Positions 1 to 9,631 are shown, numbered from the stretch's first letter. The stretch is 64,000 nt of DNA from an uncultured Bacteroidota bacterium (GCA_913056185.1 CAJXLV010000005.1:1-64000); one strand, 5' to 3'. Notes: generated by a model from the letters alone, not told the origin. Numbers and translations are program-made.

Positions 1-186
1 TGGGCAGGGATGCAGCCCCGTGGGATAAGGGCGGAGACGCCCGCAGGAGAATCCCCCGCGCTTTGCCCCGGAGGGGTCCTCTTCAAGCAGCCGGGGGAGA
101 AGTCAAGACAACCAATCCGGACAAACATACACCCGGACACTGCTTAAGAGGTCATGCGACTCCTGCTCACAACGCGCTCCTCCCCC

Positions 187-720
187 ATGGCCGACTGTTC
201 CGTTTTCTCCGCACTTCCAGACGACGCCTCCCTCTGGATCCACACGGCCGATGCGTCCCTTGAAGGCGCTACACAGACGGCCCTGCTCAATCGCCTCTCC
301 GAGTTTATGGAGACGTGGACGTCCCACCAACACCCCGTACACGGTGCCGCCACGGTCCTGCACGATCGGTTCCTGGTGGTGGCCGCCGCGTCTGACGGCC
401 CGGACGATATTTCCGGCTGCGGCATCGACGCCCTCACGCACGCGATCGACGACGCTGCGGTCGCGCTCGGCCTGTCCTGGGTCCCGGCGCTGCACGTGCT
501 TTATCGGGCCCCCGACGGGACCGTGACTGCCGTTCCGCGGCGCGTCTTTCAACAGCGAGCCGAGGAGGGCCTCCTCACGCTCGAGACCCCCGTCTTCGAC
601 CCCAGCCTCTGCACGCTGGGTGCCCTGCGCGCCGGTCGGCTTGAGCGTCCGGCTCGGGCCTCCTGGCACGCCCAGCTGCTTCCGGACGCAGCACCGGCTC
701 CCCACACAGCCGACGCGTGA
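187..720 (+). CDS. Conserved Bacteroidota protein often labelled 'ABC transporter ATPase'
   Basis: 177-residue soluble protein of unknown function. Its pattern (SLWIHTADASL near the N-terminus, an E-x-W-T-S-H-Q segment, H-D-R-F-L-V-V-A, then S-G-C-G-I-D, and a C-terminal A-S-W-H-A-Q-L-L) matches from memory a Bacteroidota-specific family of about 160 residues that databases call 'ABC transporter ATPase'. No Walker A or signature motif is visible, so that name is probably wrong. The ATG at 187 is preferred over the one at 154 because family members begin only a few residues before the first conserved tryptophan. It ends 39 bases before the K+ channel gene on the same strand, so the two may be cotranscribed. 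Confidence 0.75.
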   Translation: MADCSVFSALPDDASLWIHTADASLEGATQTALLNRLSEFMETWTSHQHPVHGAATVLHDRFLVVAAASDGPDDISGCGIDALTHAIDDAAVALGLSWVPALHVLYRAPDGTVTAVPRRVFQQRAEEGLLTLETPVFDPSLCTLGALRAGRLERPARASWHAQLLPDAAPAPHTADA

Positions 721-759
721 GCGCGCCGATCCTTTGTCTGCTTCCTACCTCTTTCTGCA

Positions 760-1809
760 ATGGCAGCCCCCAACACGCCCTGGGAGGCCCTGATCGGCTG
801 GCTGGCCCGGATGGATCCCTCGCGCCGCGAAATCCTCCTGGCAAGCCTGTTCCTCCTTGCGCTGTTCATGCTCGGAACCGGCGGCTACGTCGTCATTGAA
901 GGCTGGACCGTGGCGGACGGCATCTATATGACGTTCATCACGCTGTCCACCATCGGGTTTCAGGAGGTGCACACGCTGTCTGCCCCCGGGCGCTTCTTCA
1001 CTCTCGGCCTCGGAGCGACCGGCATCGGCTTGCTCAGCTTTGTGGCCGTTCGCTCCGCCCAGCTCTTCTTTGCCAGCGAACGCCTCCAAGAACGACGCAT
1101 GATGAAACGCATCCGCGACCTCTCCGACCATTACATCGTCTGCGGCCACGGCCGCGTTGGCCAACGCGTGGCGGAGGACCTGCGCCGTGAGGGCAAGGAG
1201 GTGGTCGTCATCGATATCGACCCCGACGTGATCGGTGCCCTCGGGTCGGTAGAATACCTGTACATGGTGGGCGACGCTGAAGACGAGGAGGTGCTCCAGA
1301 CTGCCGGCCTCGACCGGGCCCGCGGCCTCATCCTCACGCTTCCGCAGGACAGCAGCAACGTATTCGTGGCGCTCACGGCCCGCGAGATGACCCCGGACCT
1401 GTTCATCCTGGCCCGCACGGTGGACCACGACAACCGCAGTAAGCTGCTCAATGCCGGCGCCGATAAGGTGATTGCTCCCTCTGAAGTCGGTGCCGACCGC
1501 ATGGCGCAGGTGGTTCTTCGTCCTCATACCGACGGCTTCCTCGAGCATGTGCTACACACCAGCACCCTGAGCCGCCAGATTGACGAGGTGCAGGTCCACG
1601 AGCGCGCTCCGCTGGCGGGGCAAACCCTTGCCGAAAGCAACTTCCGCCAGCAATTTGAGGCCATTGTAATCGGCATGATCGACGCCGAGACGGGCTCGAT
1701 GACCTTCAATCCCCTGCCGTCCGAGCGCATCGACGCCGGCGATATTCTCATTGTGCTCGGCGAGACGCCTGTTATCGATGCCCTGCGGGAGAAGGTGTGC
1801 ACGCCCTGA
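760..1809 (+). CDS. Potassium channel with RCK (TrkA-N/TrkA-C) domain
   Basis: 349 residues. Two membrane helices (about residues 24-46 and 83-103) flank a pore loop, giving a two-TM channel subunit that should form tetramers in the cytoplasmic membrane. The filter reads T-L-S-T-I-G-F-Q-E, so the usual TVGYG is TIGFQ here. A cytoplasmic RCK domain follows: Rossmann motif GHGRVGQRVAEDL near residue 130 with the acidic residue of V-V-V-I-D-I-D after it, then a TrkA-C-like region near 265-345. The likely role is gated K+ flux, fitting an organism that accumulates KCl. The family assignment is firm; selectivity and ligand are not visible. Confidence 0.9.
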   Translation: MAAPNTPWEALIGWLARMDPSRREILLASLFLLALFMLGTGGYVVIEGWTVADGIYMTFITLSTIGFQEVHTLSAPGRFFTLGLGATGIGLLSFVAVRSAQLFFASERLQERRMMKRIRDLSDHYIVCGHGRVGQRVAEDLRREGKEVVVIDIDPDVIGALGSVEYLYMVGDAEDEEVLQTAGLDRARGLILTLPQDSSNVFVALTAREMTPDLFILARTVDHDNRSKLLNAGADKVIAPSEVGADRMAQVVLRPHTDGFLEHVLHTSTLSRQIDEVQVHERAPLAGQTLAESNFRQQFEAIVIGMIDAETGSMTFNPLPSERIDAGDILIVLGETPVIDALREKVCTP

Positions 1810-1895
1810 CCCGCCTGTGGCCTTGCGGAGCGATCGGAAACGGATGTTGGCCCCAAACGTAAATGGCGATGCCCTGCTCATTGTCCGTCTCTCAC

Positions 1896-2867
1896 ATGCA
1901 CCTACGCTTCCTGCTCCTTCTTGCAAGCTGCAGCCTGCTTCTTGCGATCGGCGCTGCGCCCGCGGCCGCCCAGGGCTACTTTGACCAGTACGCCATCGAG
2001 GACATTTTGTCGCGGCGGGTGGACAACTTGAACGCGTTGCCGGAGGTATACTACGAGTACGCTGTCGTGGACGACCCCAGTGGCAACAGCGTCATTGCCC
2101 GCAACCGACTGTACGCCCGCATCGGGGGCGGGGATGCCGAGGTGGGCCGCGAGCGTGCAAAACTCATTGAGCTACTCAACCGGCAGACGGTGGAGAACAC
2201 GGCGCTGGGCGACACGCTGGTCGTGCCTACGCAGTATGGGCTCGATTTCCGGGCGTACTCGCCGTTTCCTCGCTACTACCCGGGCGCGCACAGCTTCCAG
2301 AAGCTGTTCATCATCCACAAGACGACCCAGGCGTATGCCGCCTACGAGTTTGGGCAGCTGGCGCGCTGGGGCATTGTGAATACAGGCAACCCCGACTCCA
2401 CAGCGACGCCCACGGGCCGCTTCAATTTCAACTGGAAGGAGAAAGAGCGCGTCTCTACCATGAGTCCGCCCGGCGAGGAGTGGCGCATGCGCTGGGTGGT
2501 CAACTTCCACGCCGCCCGCGGCATTCATATCCACCAGTACTCCATGCCCACCGGCGGCCCTACCAGCCACGGCTGCGTCCGCCTCGTGGACGCCGACGCG
2601 AAGTGGATTTACGACTGGGCGGAGGCGTGGTCCACGACGCGCGGCCACATCGGCCCTGCCTCGGGGCGCGGCACGTTGAAGGACCCCGGCACCATGGTGC
2701 TGGTGGTGGGGGACGATCCGGAGGGCACGCCTCAGCCGTTTGACTACGAAGAGCGGTATCCGGTCTTGAAGCGCGTAGACCTGCCCCAGGACCCGTACAG
2801 TGTGCCGCCCGGTACCAACCAGCAAAAAATGTGGGACCGGCTCCGCGATCAGCGCCCGTCCCGGTAG
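1896..2867 (+). CDS. L,D-transpeptidase (YkuD family)
   Basis: 323 residues with an N-terminal signal peptide (hydrophobic FLLLLASCSLLLAIG then APAAAQG) from the ATG at 1896; the in-frame ATG at 1863 would only add a short polar leader. The C-terminal half carries the YkuD catalytic signature S-H-G-C-V-R-L with the nucleophilic cysteine near residue 229, preceded by an upstream His (F-H-A-A-R-G-I-H-I-H). Such enzymes form 3-3 crosslinks in peptidoglycan or attach proteins to it in the periplasm. The start TGT-less leader and the long N-terminal region (about 130 residues before the catalytic domain) are typical of Bacteroidota members. It converges with lepB. Confidence 0.9.
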   Translation: MHLRFLLLLASCSLLLAIGAAPAAAQGYFDQYAIEDILSRRVDNLNALPEVYYEYAVVDDPSGNSVIARNRLYARIGGGDAEVGRERAKLIELLNRQTVENTALGDTLVVPTQYGLDFRAYSPFPRYYPGAHSFQKLFIIHKTTQAYAAYEFGQLARWGIVNTGNPDSTATPTGRFNFNWKEKERVSTMSPPGEEWRMRWVVNFHAARGIHIHQYSMPTGGPTSHGCVRLVDADAKWIYDWAEAWSTTRGHIGPASGRGTLKDPGTMVLVVGDDPEGTPQPFDYEERYPVLKRVDLPQDPYSVPPGTNQQKMWDRLRDQRPSR

Positions 2868-2910
2868 CGGTACATGCGCAGTCCCCCAAGGCAGCGCCGG
2901 CGCGAATGGG

Positions 2911-4071
2911 TCAGCGCTCTGCCCGAGCCTTTTGCTCTCCAGCGTCCTCTGTTGAGCGCGTAGAGGCCGCACGGCGCCCCGAGAGCTGCTCCTGCACCGT
3001 CTGATCGCGGAAGACGCTCGCGTCCGCAATGGGCCGAAAGATGCGCCCCAGGCGCGGCCGCCACGCTTCATGATCCCAGGAGAAGTAGGTGACCACCGCC
3101 TTTCCCACCACGTGCGTCATGGGCACAAATCCCCAGAAGCGGCTGTCCTGCGAATTGTCGCGGTTGTCCCCCATTACGAAAAAGTAGTCCTGCTCGAACG
3201 TGTACGTCGTGGCGCGCTCGCCGTCGATGGCAAACGTGGAGTCCGTCATTTGCCGGGCCGACCGGCCTTCGTACTGAACAATGACCGGCCGGTAGGTGGC
3301 CCAGTTTTCCGCAGTGAGGGGCACCGTTTCGCCGCGTTGGGGAATGTGGACGGGGCCATAGTTGTCCGGCGAATAGCCGCGCTCAGAGGGGTACATCAGG
3401 GCACTGTACTCGTCGCTCGGCACCGTGTAGGGGGAGATGGACTGCACCCAGGAGCGCTCGCTCACGCGGCGGGCCCCAGCGGGGGTCGCGAGGATGCGTA
3501 CGGTTTCGGGCTGGCGGGTGCGCCGCACCTCGCTGATGCCCATCGCGTCCATGCGGGTTCGTGGGATTTGGTAGCGGGCATCCGTCTTTGTCACGGTCCA
3601 GTACTGCTGCATACCGGCCCCGAGTGGCAGGGGCTCGCTGTTGATGTGCACGAGCTTGTCCCGCACCGAGAGGGTTTCGCCGGGCATCCCAATGACGCGC
3701 TTTACGTAGTGCACCTTCCGGTCCGTCGGGCCGGCATCGGGCGGGTAGTTGAACACGATGGGGTCCCCCCGCTTCACCTCCGAAAAGCCCGGCAGACGCG
3801 TGTAGGGGAACGAGACGCCGGGCAGGTGAATGGAGGTGAGGGGAATGCCCAGCGACATGGGCATGCGGGGCCCGTAGTGCAGCTTCGACACCACGAGGTA
3901 ATCCCCCACCAGCAGGTTCTCCTCCATGGAGGGCGTGGGAATGCGAAAGAGGTCGAACAGCAATGTCCGAACAACAAGCACAATAACGACCGCCACGATG
4001 AGGGACTCGCCCCACTGGCGAAGTTCGCTTTTGGGAGGGTCCGTCTCGGGGTTCGAATCGGGGGTCGACAT
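2911..4071 (-). CDS. lepB: Signal peptidase I
   Basis: 386 residues. An N-terminal membrane helix (LIVAVVIVLVVRTLLFDLF) leads into the S26 catalytic domain: Ser in I-P-T-P-S-M-E-E-N-L (near residue 50), the general-base Lys in H-Y-V-K-R-V-I-G-M-P-G (near residue 130), and the C-terminal box M-G-D-N-R-D-N-S-Q-D-S-R (near residue 300). It removes signal peptides from exported proteins at the outer face of the cytoplasmic membrane. A long insertion of about 150 residues separates the Lys box from the GDNRDNS box, common in Bacteroidota. It lies downstream of lepA with one exported gene between, echoing the lepA-lepB linkage of many bacteria. Confidence 0.97.
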   Translation of the reverse strand: MSTPDSNPETDPPKSELRQWGESLIVAVVIVLVVRTLLFDLFRIPTPSMEENLLVGDYLVVSKLHYGPRMPMSLGIPLTSIHLPGVSFPYTRLPGFSEVKRGDPIVFNYPPDAGPTDRKVHYVKRVIGMPGETLSVRDKLVHINSEPLPLGAGMQQYWTVTKTDARYQIPRTRMDAMGISEVRRTRQPETVRILATPAGARRVSERSWVQSISPYTVPSDEYSALMYPSERGYSPDNYGPVHIPQRGETVPLTAENWATYRPVIVQYEGRSARQMTDSTFAIDGERATTYTFEQDYFFVMGDNRDNSQDSRFWGFVPMTHVVGKAVVTYFSWDHEAWRPRLGRIFRPIADASVFRDQTVQEQLSGRRAASTRSTEDAGEQKARAER

Positions 4072-4118
4072 GCTGGAGGGGGGAACGGTGGGGGCGAGCG
4101 AGGAGGGCGTGCGACGCG

Positions 4119-5033
4119 CTACGGGATGTTGGCAGCGGGGGGCGACGGCGGGGCTGAAGGGGAGGGCTTGGGGGCGGCCCGCTGCCCCGGGACAACGCGG
4201 GTGGCGGGAATCTGTTCGAGGAAGAGGGCCTGGCCGTCAAATCCAGTGCGGTACCAGCGTTCGCGCCGCTCATCGTAGAAGTAGTCTGCGTACGGGGCTC
4301 GGCGGGCGTTTCGGAGCGGGGCCAGCAGGGTATCGCGGAGGGCGCGGAGCCGGGCGCGGTACGGCCGGGCGGCCGCCACGATGAGCCCACGGCCCTTGGG
4401 GCCGCGGGGATCGGTCACCTGCACGGGGATCGAATCGTTGACGACGAACCAGTACTCGAACTGTGTGGTGCGGCGCGGCGGCTTCTTAAGGGGGCGATCG
4501 GCCGTCGTCTGGGTGGGGGGACCAAAGACGGCCTGTAGGCGGGCCCGCAGGGTGAGGGTGCGGGTGGTGTCGGGCCATGTGTGCGTGCCCGCATCGCCGA
4601 GGAACGACCAGTGCGTGTCCGCGAAGCGAGCGCGGAACCAGGCCCGCTCCAGGCGTCGCACCCGGCGCACGTCGTGTAGGGGGAACGACGGGGGAGCGTC
4701 TGCGGAGGGAGACGGGGCGGGGCGGAGGGAGTCGGTGGGAAGGGGCAGACGCTCGGGCGGGTAGACGAGCAGGCGACCATGGCGCTGCAGGTGGCGGCGT
4801 GCAAGAGCCCGGTACCTCGCCTGTTGGTACCGCTCGATGAGACGTGGGGTGTCCTGTGCGCGTCCGTCCACGGCGACGGCAGTCTGTGCCCGGGCTGCAG
4901 GCGAAGCGCCCCCCACTCCCACGAGCACCATCCCCCCCACGAGCACCCCCCACCCGGCGAGGCCCAGCCCCGCCGCAAGGCCACGTAAGCTACAGCGAGT
5001 GAGCAGCGGCAGCAGGCGAGTTGTCGCGCGCAT
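4119..5033 (-). CDS. Unknown exported protein between lepA and lepB
   Basis: 304 residues from the ATG at 5033, which places a twin-Arg-free signal sequence (GLAAGLGLAGWGVLVGGMVLVG then ASPAARAQ) at the N-terminus; the longer frame to 5159 adds residues unlike a leader. I do not recognise the family. The mature part is Arg-rich with aromatic positions (ERAWFRARFADTHWSFLG, QFEYWFVVNDSIPVQV, YADYFYDERRERWYR), and the C-terminus is a Pro/Ala/Ser tail. Some resemblance to the GWxTD-type small beta-rich exported proteins of Bacteroidota is possible but not demonstrable. It sits 47 bases before lepB and 122 bases after lepA, probably in one transcription unit. Confidence 0.7.
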   Translation of the reverse strand: MRATTRLLPLLTRCSLRGLAAGLGLAGWGVLVGGMVLVGVGGASPAARAQTAVAVDGRAQDTPRLIERYQQARYRALARRHLQRHGRLLVYPPERLPLPTDSLRPAPSPSADAPPSFPLHDVRRVRRLERAWFRARFADTHWSFLGDAGTHTWPDTTRTLTLRARLQAVFGPPTQTTADRPLKKPPRRTTQFEYWFVVNDSIPVQVTDPRGPKGRGLIVAAARPYRARLRALRDTLLAPLRNARRAPYADYFYDERRERWYRTGFDGQALFLEQIPATRVVPGQRAAPKPSPSAPPSPPAANIP

Positions 5034-5155
5034 TGTGCAGAGAAAAGAGGTTGTGCCTATCGGGGCGGCGGCAGGGCCGGGAACGAGTGAGGAGGCCCCG
5101 GATGGGCCCTGGCGAGGGGAAAGCATTGTCCCCTCCAGCAGCGCATGCGAGACGT

Positions 5156-6967
5156 TCACTCTTCGTCCATGTCCAGAATGGCAAGAAACGCCTCTTGCGG
5201 CACGTCAATCTCGCCCATCTGCTTCATCCGCTTCTTCCCCTCTTTTTGCTCCTCCAGGAGCTTTCGCTTGCGGGTCACGTCCCCGCCGTAGCACTTGGCC
5301 GTCACGTCCTTGCGCTGCGCCTTGATGGTTTCGCGCGCCACGATGCGGCGGCCAATCGACGCCTGGATGGGCACCTCGTAGAGCTGACGGGGAATCACGT
5401 CCTTGAGCTTCTTGGCCAGCTTGCGCCCCACCTCGTGCGCCTTGTCGCGGTGGACAATGGTGGAAAGCGGCTCGGCCGGGTTCTCGTCGATTAGGATGGA
5501 CAGCTTCACCAGGTCGCTCTCACGGTACTCCAGCACCTCGTAGTCGAAGGACGCATAGCCGCGGCTCGCGCTTTTGAGGGTGTCGTAGAAGTCGAAGACG
5601 ATCTCGGCCAGGGGCAGCTCGTACTCCAGCTTCACCGTCTGGCTGTCGAGCCAGCGCTGGCTCCCGTACTCCCCGCGCCGGTCTTCGCAGAGCGCGATGA
5701 CGTTGCCGATGTAGTCACTGGGCGTAATGATATCGGCCTTCACGTACGGCTCGCGAACCTCTTCAATGTCCCCGTAGTGGGGCATGTCTTCCGGCTTGTC
5801 CACAACGACCGTTTTCTCTTCGCCCCGCTCCTCCACGTCCACGTGATACTCCACGTTGGGGACCGTGGTGATAATGTCGAGGTCGAACTCGCGCTCCAGG
5901 CGCTCCTGGATGATTTCCATGTGCAGCAGGCCCAGGAACCCCACCCGAAATCCGAAGCCCAGGGCCGAGGAGCTTTCGGCCTGGTAGGTGAGCGAGGCGT
6001 CATTGAGCTGCAGCTTCTCGAGGGCGCCGCGCAGCTCTTCGAAGTCGTCGGTGTCGGTGGGGTAGATGCCGCTAAACACCATGGGCTTCACCTCTTCAAA
6101 GCCGGGAATGGGGTCCTCGGCCGGGTTGTTGGCCAGCGTGATGGTGTCGCCCACGCGGGTGTCCTGGATGTCCTTGATGGAGCCGATGATGTAGCCCACG
6201 TCGCCCGCCGTGAGGGTGTCCACCTGTTGTCGCCCCATGCGCAGGATGCCCAGCTCTTCGGCGTCGTACTGCTTGTTGTTCGACATGAACTCCATCGCGT
6301 CGCCCTGCTCCAGGGTCCCGTCGAAGACGCGGGCGTAGACGACGGAGCCGCGGTACGAGTCGTAGATGGAGTCGAAGATGAGGGCGCGCAGCGGAGCGTC
6401 CGGGTCGCCGGAGGGAGGCGGCACCCGGTCGATCATCATGTCGAGCATCTCGTCGACGCCCTCGCCCGTCTTGGCGCTGATCTGCAGGATGTCCTCGGCG
6501 GGCTCCCCAATCAGGTCCTCCAGCGACTGCGCCACCTCGTCGGGGCGGGCCACGTCCAGGTCTACCTTATTGATGACGGGGATGATCTCCAGGTCCTGCT
6601 CCAGGGCCAGCCACAGGTTGGAGATGGTCTGCGCCTCGATGCCCTGCGCGGCGTCGACCAGGAGGAGGGCCCCCTCACACGCCTTGAGCGCCCGGCTCAC
6701 CTCGTAGGTAAAGTCGACGTGCCCGGGCGTGTCGATGAGGTTGAGCGTGTGCTCGGTGCCGCCGGCGGTGTGCGTCATGCGCACGGCGTGGCTCTTGATG
6801 GTAATGCCGCGCTCGCGCTCCAGGTCCATGTCGTCGAGCGTCTGCTCCGTCATCTCCCGCTCGGTAATGGTGCCAGTGCGCTCCAGCAGCCGATCGGCCA
6901 GGGTGCTTTTCCCGTGGTCGATGTGGGCGATGATGCAGAAATTTCGGATGGTCGAGAGATCAGGCAT
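5156..6967 (-). CDS. lepA: Elongation factor 4 (LepA), ribosomal back-translocase GTPase
   Basis: 603 residues, the usual family length, from the ATG at 6967 ([20 protein letters not shown]). The G motifs are complete: A-H-I-D-H-G-K-S-T (G1), R-E-R-G-I-T-I-K (G2), D-T-P-G-H-V-D-F (G3), N-K-V-D-L (G4), S-A-K-T-G-E-G-V (G5). The LepA-specific C-terminal domain ends [31 protein letters not shown] (quoted with residues separated). The protein acts on stalled or mistranslocated ribosomes, at the membrane or cytoplasm depending on ionic strength. Upstream on the same strand is lspA, downstream the exported unknown and lepB. Confidence 0.98.
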   Translation of the reverse strand: MPDLSTIRNFCIIAHIDHGKSTLADRLLERTGTITEREMTEQTLDDMDLERERGITIKSHAVRMTHTAGGTEHTLNLIDTPGHVDFTYEVSRALKACEGALLLVDAAQGIEAQTISNLWLALEQDLEIIPVINKVDLDVARPDEVAQSLEDLIGEPAEDILQISAKTGEGVDEMLDMMIDRVPPPSGDPDAPLRALIFDSIYDSYRGSVVYARVFDGTLEQGDAMEFMSNNKQYDAEELGILRMGRQQVDTLTAGDVGYIIGSIKDIQDTRVGDTITLANNPAEDPIPGFEEVKPMVFSGIYPTDTDDFEELRGALEKLQLNDASLTYQAESSSALGFGFRVGFLGLLHMEIIQERLEREFDLDIITTVPNVEYHVDVEERGEEKTVVVDKPEDMPHYGDIEEVREPYVKADIITPSDYIGNVIALCEDRRGEYGSQRWLDSQTVKLEYELPLAEIVFDFYDTLKSASRGYASFDYEVLEYRESDLVKLSILIDENPAEPLSTIVHRDKAHEVGRKLAKKLKDVIPRQLYEVPIQASIGRRIVARETIKAQRKDVTAKCYGGDVTRKRKLLEEQKEGKKRMKQMGEIDVPQEAFLAILDMDEE

Positions 6968-7126
6968 GGCGCATGCGCCATCGGGTGTGCGTGCAGCGAA
7001 CGGCCGGCGGCGATCGGGCGAAGGAGCGCGGAAGGCAGCTTCGGGGGAGGAACAGTAAGGTGCAACGGGCCATCGCAGGTCTCGTTGCACACCGTGCCGT
7101 GGGCGATGTGCGGCAGACAAGGGGCG

Positions 7127-7882
7127 CTACCGGTCCTCGGGGGCCGACGACCGCGCGGCGGCCGTGTCGGGGCGGCTGTGGGCAGAAGGGGTGGGGCGGC
7201 CCCGGCGAGGCTTGGAGGAAGAGAGCACCGGAGGCACAGCCGGCGGAGCCCCCAGGTCTTGCGTCAGATCCGAAAACACCGCACCGGGCGCTTCTCGGTG
7301 CCGCAGGGCACGGGGGCGTGTGGCCGCACGCTGCTGCACGCGCCGCGCATGGCGGCGCATGTGGAAGGTCTGGTGAAAGAGCATCACCCCGACCACCCCC
7401 AGCACAATAGACATATCGGCCACATTCCAGATGGGAAACAGCTCGAGGTAGGACCCCCCGAGAAACGGAACGGCGCGCGGGATGAAGCCCTGCCAGAGGC
7501 TTACGTGGATGAAGTCGACCACCCGCCCCGTAAACAGGCTGCCATAGTCGAGAAGCACGCCGTAGAATACGCGGTCGATGATGTTGCCCAGGGCACCGCC
7601 CAGGATGAAGGCAAGGCTCCACCGGTAGGGCGCGTAGTCGTGGCGCACCTGGTAGATATAGGCCCCAACCAGGCCCGTCGCAATGAGGGCGAGGATGGTC
7701 ACCGTGCCGGGTGGCCCGATGGTGATGCCGAAGGCCATACCGGGATTCTCCGTAAAGGTAAACCGCAGCCAGTCGCCCAGGATGGGGATGGACTGCTCTC
7801 GGTACATCACCTCCAGGACTGTAGCTTTGGTGGCCTGGTCCAGAAGAACAACAATCCCAGAGATTAAAAAGACGCGACTCAT
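7127..7882 (-). CDS. lspA: Lipoprotein signal peptidase (signal peptidase II) with long C-terminal tail
   Basis: 251 residues from the ATG at 7882 (MSRVFLISGIVVLLDQATK). Four membrane helices carry the aspartic protease motifs: F-T-E-N-P-G-M-A-F-G, G-G-A-L-G-N-I-I-D-R with the first catalytic Asp and F-P-I-W-N-V-A-D-M-S with the second. It cleaves prolipoproteins before the lipidated Cys at the cytoplasmic membrane. The family is normally about 160-170 residues; here roughly 75 extra residues, rich in Arg, Pro, Ala and Ser, follow the last helix (after F-H-M-R-R-H). The gene starts 45 bases after nadE ends and precedes lepA, so the window groups both signal peptidases. Confidence 0.95.
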   Translation of the reverse strand: MSRVFLISGIVVLLDQATKATVLEVMYREQSIPILGDWLRFTFTENPGMAFGITIGPPGTVTILALIATGLVGAYIYQVRHDYAPYRWSLAFILGGALGNIIDRVFYGVLLDYGSLFTGRVVDFIHVSLWQGFIPRAVPFLGGSYLELFPIWNVADMSIVLGVVGVMLFHQTFHMRRHARRVQQRAATRPRALRHREAPGAVFSDLTQDLGAPPAVPPVLSSSKPRRGRPTPSAHSRPDTAAARSSAPEDR

Positions 7883-7927
7883 GCGGATGGGGCGAAGTGA
7901 ACGGGGACGGGAGAGCAATTGCGCCGA

Positions 7928-9631
7928 CTACGTGGAGGAGACCGGCTGTTCGGAGGCGAGGGCCTCGCCCACGGCACGGTCCCACCTCTTCACGATGGGA
8001 ATGCGGCGCCCCACGCCAAAAGCCTTCTCGGTCACGCGGAGGCCCGGCGGGGCCTGGCGGCGCTTGTACTCGTTCTGGTCCACCTGACGCAGAATGTTGC
8101 GCACCAGATCCTCCTCGAGGTCCGTTTCGGCAACGATCGTGCCGAGCTCCTTCTTCTCTTCGATGTAGCGCTTCAGCACCGCATCGAGCGCGTCGTACGG
8201 CGGGAGCGTATCGGTGTCCTTCTGTCCCTCTTTCAGCTCCGCCGAGGGCGGCTTGTCGATGGTGGTCTGCGGAATCCGTGCGCCGCCCGCCCGCTGGTTG
8301 ATGTGGCGCGCCAGTTCGTACACGCGCGTCTTGAGCACGTCGCTGAGCACGGCCACGCCGCCGTTTGTGTCGCCGTAGAGGGTGACGTAGCCCACCGCCA
8401 TCTCGCTCTTGTTGCCGGTGGAGAGCAACAGGTGCCCGAACTTGTTGGAGAGGGCCATGAGCGTGACGCCGCGGGCGCGCGACTGGATGTTTTCCTCCGC
8501 CACGCCCGGCTCGGTGCCCGCAAACGCGTCGGCCAGCATCGTGTCGAACGCGTCCACGGCCGGCTCGATCGAGATCTCCCGGAACTCGATGCCCAGGTTC
8601 TTGGCGAGCCGCTCGGAGTCGGTCACCGAGCCTTCGGACGAGATGTCGGAGGGCATTGTGACGCCCACCACGCGTTCGGGGCCGAGCGCGGCAGTGGCCA
8701 GGGCGCAGGTCACCGCCGAGTCGATGCCCCCGGACAGGCCCACGAGGGCCTTGTCAAAAATGCCCGTTTTCTCGTAGTAGTCGCGGATGCCGCGCACGAG
8801 CGCGTCGTGGAGGTCGGCGACGGGCGTGCGCTGCGGGGTGCAGGCCTTCGGGGACGCCTCCGTGTCCCAGAACAGGAGATCCTCCTCAAACGACGCCGCA
8901 CAGGCGACCTGCGTGCCGTCGGCAGCGTGGACGCGGCTGTCGCCGTCGTAGATGATTTCGGTGTTGGCGCCCACCTGGTTGCAAAGCAGAAATGGCCGTT
9001 CGTGGCGGCGGCAGATGTGCTGCACGAGCTCGTCGCGCACCGCGTGCTTGCCGATGGAGAAGGGCGACGCACTGATGTTGATAAAGAGATCCGGGTCTTG
9101 CGCGCCCAACTCGGCCACCGGGTCGCACGCGTAGCGGTGCCCGTTGCGGTAGCCCTCGGGGTGGTGCACGTTCCACATGTCCTCGCACACGTGCAGTGCC
9201 AGCCGCACCCCGCGCCACTCGACGATGCGGCGGGCCTCTGCGGAGTCGAAGTAGCGGTCCTCGTCAAAGATGTCGTACGTAGGCAGCAGCGTTTTGTAGA
9301 CGCGGTCGCGCACCTGCCCATTTTCCAGCAGGAGCGCGGCGTTGTGGAGCGGCTTCCCGTAGGCGTCCGGGTTCCGCACGGGCGCCCCGACGATGACCCC
9401 GAGGTCTGGGGGCACACGCTGCGCGATGTCGTCGACCGTCCGCTGCGTGGCCTTCCGGAAGAAGGAGTTTTCGAGCAGGTCCTCTGGCGGGTATCCCGTG
9501 ACGGACAGCTCGGGGAAGACCACGAGGTCGGCCCCGCGATCGTCGGCGCGGCGGGCGTCCCGAAGAATTTTGTCTCGGTTGCCCTCCAGGTCGCCGATGG
9601 TCGGGTTGATCTGGGCAAGGGCGATGTTCAT
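7928..9631 (-). CDS. nadE: Glutamine-dependent NAD+ synthetase
   Basis: 567 residues from the ATG at 9631 (MNIALAQINPTIGDLEGN). The N-terminal nitrilase-type glutaminase domain shows the catalytic Glu in V-V-F-P-E-L-S-V-T-G-Y-P-P-E-D-L, the Lys region near Y-K-T-L-L-P-T-Y, and the Cys in L-H-V-C-E-D-M-W. The C-terminal synthetase domain has the PP-loop G-L-S-G-G-I-D-S-A-V-T and S-T-G-N-K-S-E-M-A-V-G-Y. It converts nicotinic acid adenine dinucleotide to NAD+ in the cytoplasm using ATP and glutamine. It is separated from nuoG by 171 bases and may head the lspA-lepA group. Confidence 0.97.
   Translation of the reverse strand: MNIALAQINPTIGDLEGNRDKILRDARRADDRGADLVVFPELSVTGYPPEDLLENSFFRKATQRTVDDIAQRVPPDLGVIVGAPVRNPDAYGKPLHNAALLLENGQVRDRVYKTLLPTYDIFDEDRYFDSAEARRIVEWRGVRLALHVCEDMWNVHHPEGYRNGHRYACDPVAELGAQDPDLFINISASPFSIGKHAVRDELVQHICRRHERPFLLCNQVGANTEIIYDGDSRVHAADGTQVACAASFEEDLLFWDTEASPKACTPQRTPVADLHDALVRGIRDYYEKTGIFDKALVGLSGGIDSAVTCALATAALGPERVVGVTMPSDISSEGSVTDSERLAKNLGIEFREISIEPAVDAFDTMLADAFAGTEPGVAEENIQSRARGVTLMALSNKFGHLLLSTGNKSEMAVGYVTLYGDTNGGVAVLSDVLKTRVYELARHINQRAGGARIPQTTIDKPPSAELKEGQKDTDTLPPYDALDAVLKRYIEEKKELGTIVAETDLEEDLVRNILRQVDQNEYKRRQAPPGLRVTEKAFGVGRRIPIVKRWDRAVGEALASEQPVSST

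Noticed and set aside
1..153. Possible structured RNA: GGGCG/CGCCC hairpin with a GAGA loop inside a GGGAT/ATCCC stem near positions 22-55
   Set aside because: Compared mentally with SRP RNA, RNase P RNA and cobalamin riboswitch ends; none fits, and the window starts here, so it cannot be judged.
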